Assembly (NCBI GenBank): GCA_003284265.1
Contig: QBVV01000022.1
Span: 1 to 34,764 of the forward strand
Length of the DNA: 34,764 nt
Direction: 5' to 3'
From: SAR116 cluster bacterium AG-313-A07
Lineage (GTDB): Bacteria > Pseudomonadota > Alphaproteobacteria > Thalassobaculales > Thalassobaculaceae
Shown here: piece by piece, positions 33,246 to 34,764 of the stretch
Numbering within the stretch: position 1 is the stretch's first letter
How the letters are laid out: every line of letters begins with the position of its first letter
Notes under the pieces: model-generated
Databases searched by the model: none
What the model was told of the DNA's origin: nothing
The model's input: only the letters and a program-made list of their open reading frames with translations
Position numbers and translations under genes: made by a program

Positions 33246-33767
33246 ATGCCTATACAAGGTGACTACATGGGTATGATGCTAACCATAGAAGATCTTGATC
33301 AAGAAAATAGAGATTTTTTTAAATACTGCTCAAAAAAAGAATTTAGGCTTCAACGAGGAAAAAAAAGCGGTTTGCTGCGGTATCCTCCAACGACCGCCTG
33401 CCCATGGACTGGAGATAGAGAATCAGAATGGGTTCCGGTCGAAGGCAGAGGCACTGTCCATTCTTATGTTGAGGTTCATCACCCAATCCAACCTGCTTTC
33501 AAAGATAAAGTTCCCTACATGATTATCTTAGCAGACCTCGACATGCAAAAAGGGCAACCCACCGAACATGAGGCTTTGAGGGTTGCTGGCAATCTAATGA
33601 CAGAAGATGGTGAATTTGTATCGGCGGAAACTATAAAAACGGTTGGTATTGGAACTCGTGTTAAACTCATTTACGTTGACGTCACAGATGAATTCGCTTT
33701 GCCCCACTGGACTATAGATAAGGAAGCCGAACAGCCCCAAAAACCATGGCGATATCCTGAAGAATGA
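33246..33767 (+). CDS. DUF35 OB-fold protein, partner of the thiolase-like enzyme
   Basis: This 173-residue protein has a GGAGAT ribosome site before the ATG at 33246 and starts 13 bp after the thiolase-like stop. The DUF35 pattern is visible: an N-terminal helix (DQENRDFFKYCSKKEF), the zinc-ribbon region (LQRGKKSGLLRYPPTTACPW), then the OB fold (GRGTVHSYVEVHHPIQPAF, VPYMIILADLD, GTRVKLIYVDVTD). Normally four cysteines bind zinc. Here only C52 of the four remains, so the ribbon is probably metal-free. DUF35 proteins bind acyl-CoA and complete the active site of thiolase-fold partners. Confidence 0.85.
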   Translation: MPIQGDYMGMMLTIEDLDQENRDFFKYCSKKEFRLQRGKKSGLLRYPPTTACPWTGDRESEWVPVEGRGTVHSYVEVHHPIQPAFKDKVPYMIILADLDMQKGQPTEHEALRVAGNLMTEDGEFVSAETIKTVGIGTRVKLIYVDVTDEFALPHWTIDKEAEQPQKPWRYPEE

Positions 33768-33777
33768 TCCAATAGAA

Positions 33778-34635
33778 TCAATTTTTGAAAACTAAATATG
33801 TCCTAGTTTCTATACTTTCTCGAGGTTTAGAATTGTCTGTTTGATCTGGATGATCAAATGCCCCATGGGGAGTAAACCGCGCTCGGCCATCATCAATACT
33901 GTCCCAGCCTTTTATGAGGATAACTTCTTCGGATGTCATTTCAGGAGCATAGTACCAACGGTGCGTAGTCCCATGGGCTAAGGAATAAATTTCACCAACT
34001 CTGTTTGGAAATCTTTGATCGGTTGCAATAAGGTCTTCTGCTGGGATACTAGCAGAATCCGCTAGTGCTAACGGGGCACTCTCAACAGGACCGGTAATAG
34101 GTCGCCAAACATTAACTTGAATAACCCGCCCACCGTCTTTGAGTATTCTTTCAAATTCCTCTTTCCCCAAGGTATCCATAGCTCTTTGTGGTCCTGATTT
34201 CACGGTGTAATCGGCATGTACGCGGACGGCCGGGCCTCTTTTCCCATCCGGGTTATCAGCACCATTGATAGCGTTAGACCGTCGCGTATGGTCGAATATT
34301 ACTACCCTATCAGCACCAGTTCTTTGTTTTAAAAAAAAGTCTAATTCTTTATTATATTGTTTCTCGATTAATTCATCTTTATAAAAGTCGGCTACATCAC
34401 TGCGATGGGATATTAATTCAAAACCATTAATATCAATGGATAGAGATTTTGATATGTTTCTCATATTGCCGATAGCGGTCGGACATTTTTCGGTATTAAA
34501 AAAAATCTTAGGTTCGCCCCCTGTACTCATCGAGCTTTCAAAGTAGGGTTTCTCCTCTTGGCGGACCATATAAGTGAGTTCGCCAATGATATATTTTCCT
34601 GGCATTCCATGGTCGTTGTTAACTATCTGGTTCAT
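33778..34635 (-). CDS. CmcJ/NvfI-type Fe(II)/2OG-dependent oxygenase-like protein
   Basis: This 285-residue protein resembles the CmcJ/NvfI (AsaB) family, known mostly from fungal and cephamycin pathways and widespread in proteobacteria. The iron site is H140-x-D142 (VRVHADYTV) with H257 or H262 as the third ligand. The conserved NVWRPITGPVESAPLALAD is at 175-193, and the late R278 (ETRTYLVF) may bind 2OG. The ATG at 34635 has GGGGGTG just upstream on the minus strand. It converges with the DUF35 gene with a 10-bp gap. It may hydroxylate or desaturate a small organic acid. The substrate is unknown. Confidence 0.82.
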   Translation of the reverse strand: MNQIVNNDHGMPGKYIIGELTYMVRQEEKPYFESSMSTGGEPKIFFNTEKCPTAIGNMRNISKSLSIDINGFELISHRSDVADFYKDELIEKQYNKELDFFLKQRTGADRVVIFDHTRRSNAINGADNPDGKRGPAVRVHADYTVKSGPQRAMDTLGKEEFERILKDGGRVIQVNVWRPITGPVESAPLALADSASIPAEDLIATDQRFPNRVGEIYSLAHGTTHRWYYAPEMTSEEVILIKGWDSIDDGRARFTPHGAFDHPDQTDNSKPRESIETRTYLVFKN

Positions 34636-34764
34636 GACACCCCCATTTAAACTTTACTTATTTTTATCAAAAAAAAAATGTCTAAATATAAAACACTATA
34701 AATCCATAACTGCAATAATTGACGAAGTAATAAAAACGATAAATTATTAAGTCGGCAGGTTATG

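Noticed and set aside
34755..34764. ATG at the window end preceded by GCAGG
   Set aside because: The purine stretch is too close to the ATG and no codons follow within the window, so a gene start cannot be supported.
1..34764. Search for mobile elements, CRISPR arrays, phage genes or toxin-antitoxin pairs
   Set aside because: No transposase, integrase, regularly spaced repeats or matching small gene pairs were seen.

Overview
The window looks like chromosomal DNA of an AT-leaning alphaproteobacterium, probably an uncultured marine or aquatic lineage (inference). The evidence is the style of the core genes: two-subunit glycyl-tRNA synthetase (glyQ/glyS), a MutL that carries the endonuclease motif used by bacteria without MutH, a long-form LeuA, and a tRNA-Leu(CAA) with encoded CCA. 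No insertion sequence, integrase, phage gene, CRISPR array or rRNA was seen. Catabolic genes are interspersed with housekeeping genes, as in a gene-dense chromosome, and no transcription regulator is encoded anywhere in the window.

Layout. 1-1.9 kb: the end of a TPR protein with a C-terminal 2-oxoglutarate/Fe(II) oxygenase-like domain, cut by the window edge. 2.2-5.4 kb: tRNA-Leu, glyS and glyQ on the minus strand. 5.6-11.9 kb: mixed metabolism, with an iron-type alcohol/maleylacetate dehydrogenase, a small two-TM protein, an Ldh2-type dehydrogenase, an EamA exporter, a rhodanese-type sulfurtransferase and a TcuA/CobZ-like flavoprotein. 12.1-21.7 kb: the most interesting block. It has an enolase-superfamily enzyme, a CMD-family protein, a molybdenum hydroxylase (FAD subunit plus fused 2Fe-2S/Mo subunit), a 6-hydroxynicotinate-reductase-like iron-sulfur protein, an ApbE-related UPF0280 protein, an 'amino acid synthesis' (PF06684) protein, a second CMD protein and an SDR. 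21.9-26.4 kb: mutL, a structured leader, leuA and a GST. 26.6-31.7 kb: an orphan protein, an MFS carrier, and a second molybdenum hydroxylase that resembles nicotinate dehydrogenase NicA/NicB without the cytochrome tail, followed by an SDR. 31.9-34.7 kb: a Cys-less thiolase-like protein paired with a DUF35 protein (an Ltp2/ChsH2-like pair) and a CmcJ/NvfI-type oxygenase.

How the genes may work together (inference). A NicAB-like hydroxylase and a 6-hydroxynicotinate-reductase-like enzyme in the same 35 kb suggest degradation of nicotinate or another N-heteroaromatic acid: the ring is hydroxylated, then reduced, rather than cleaved by an oxygenase. The ring-opening enamidase expected for the clostridial nicotinate route is not in this window, so the substrate is open. 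The tightly overlapping run at 13817-20417 is the best candidate for an incompletely described system. Its UPF0280 and PF06684 members have no role I can assign with certainty.
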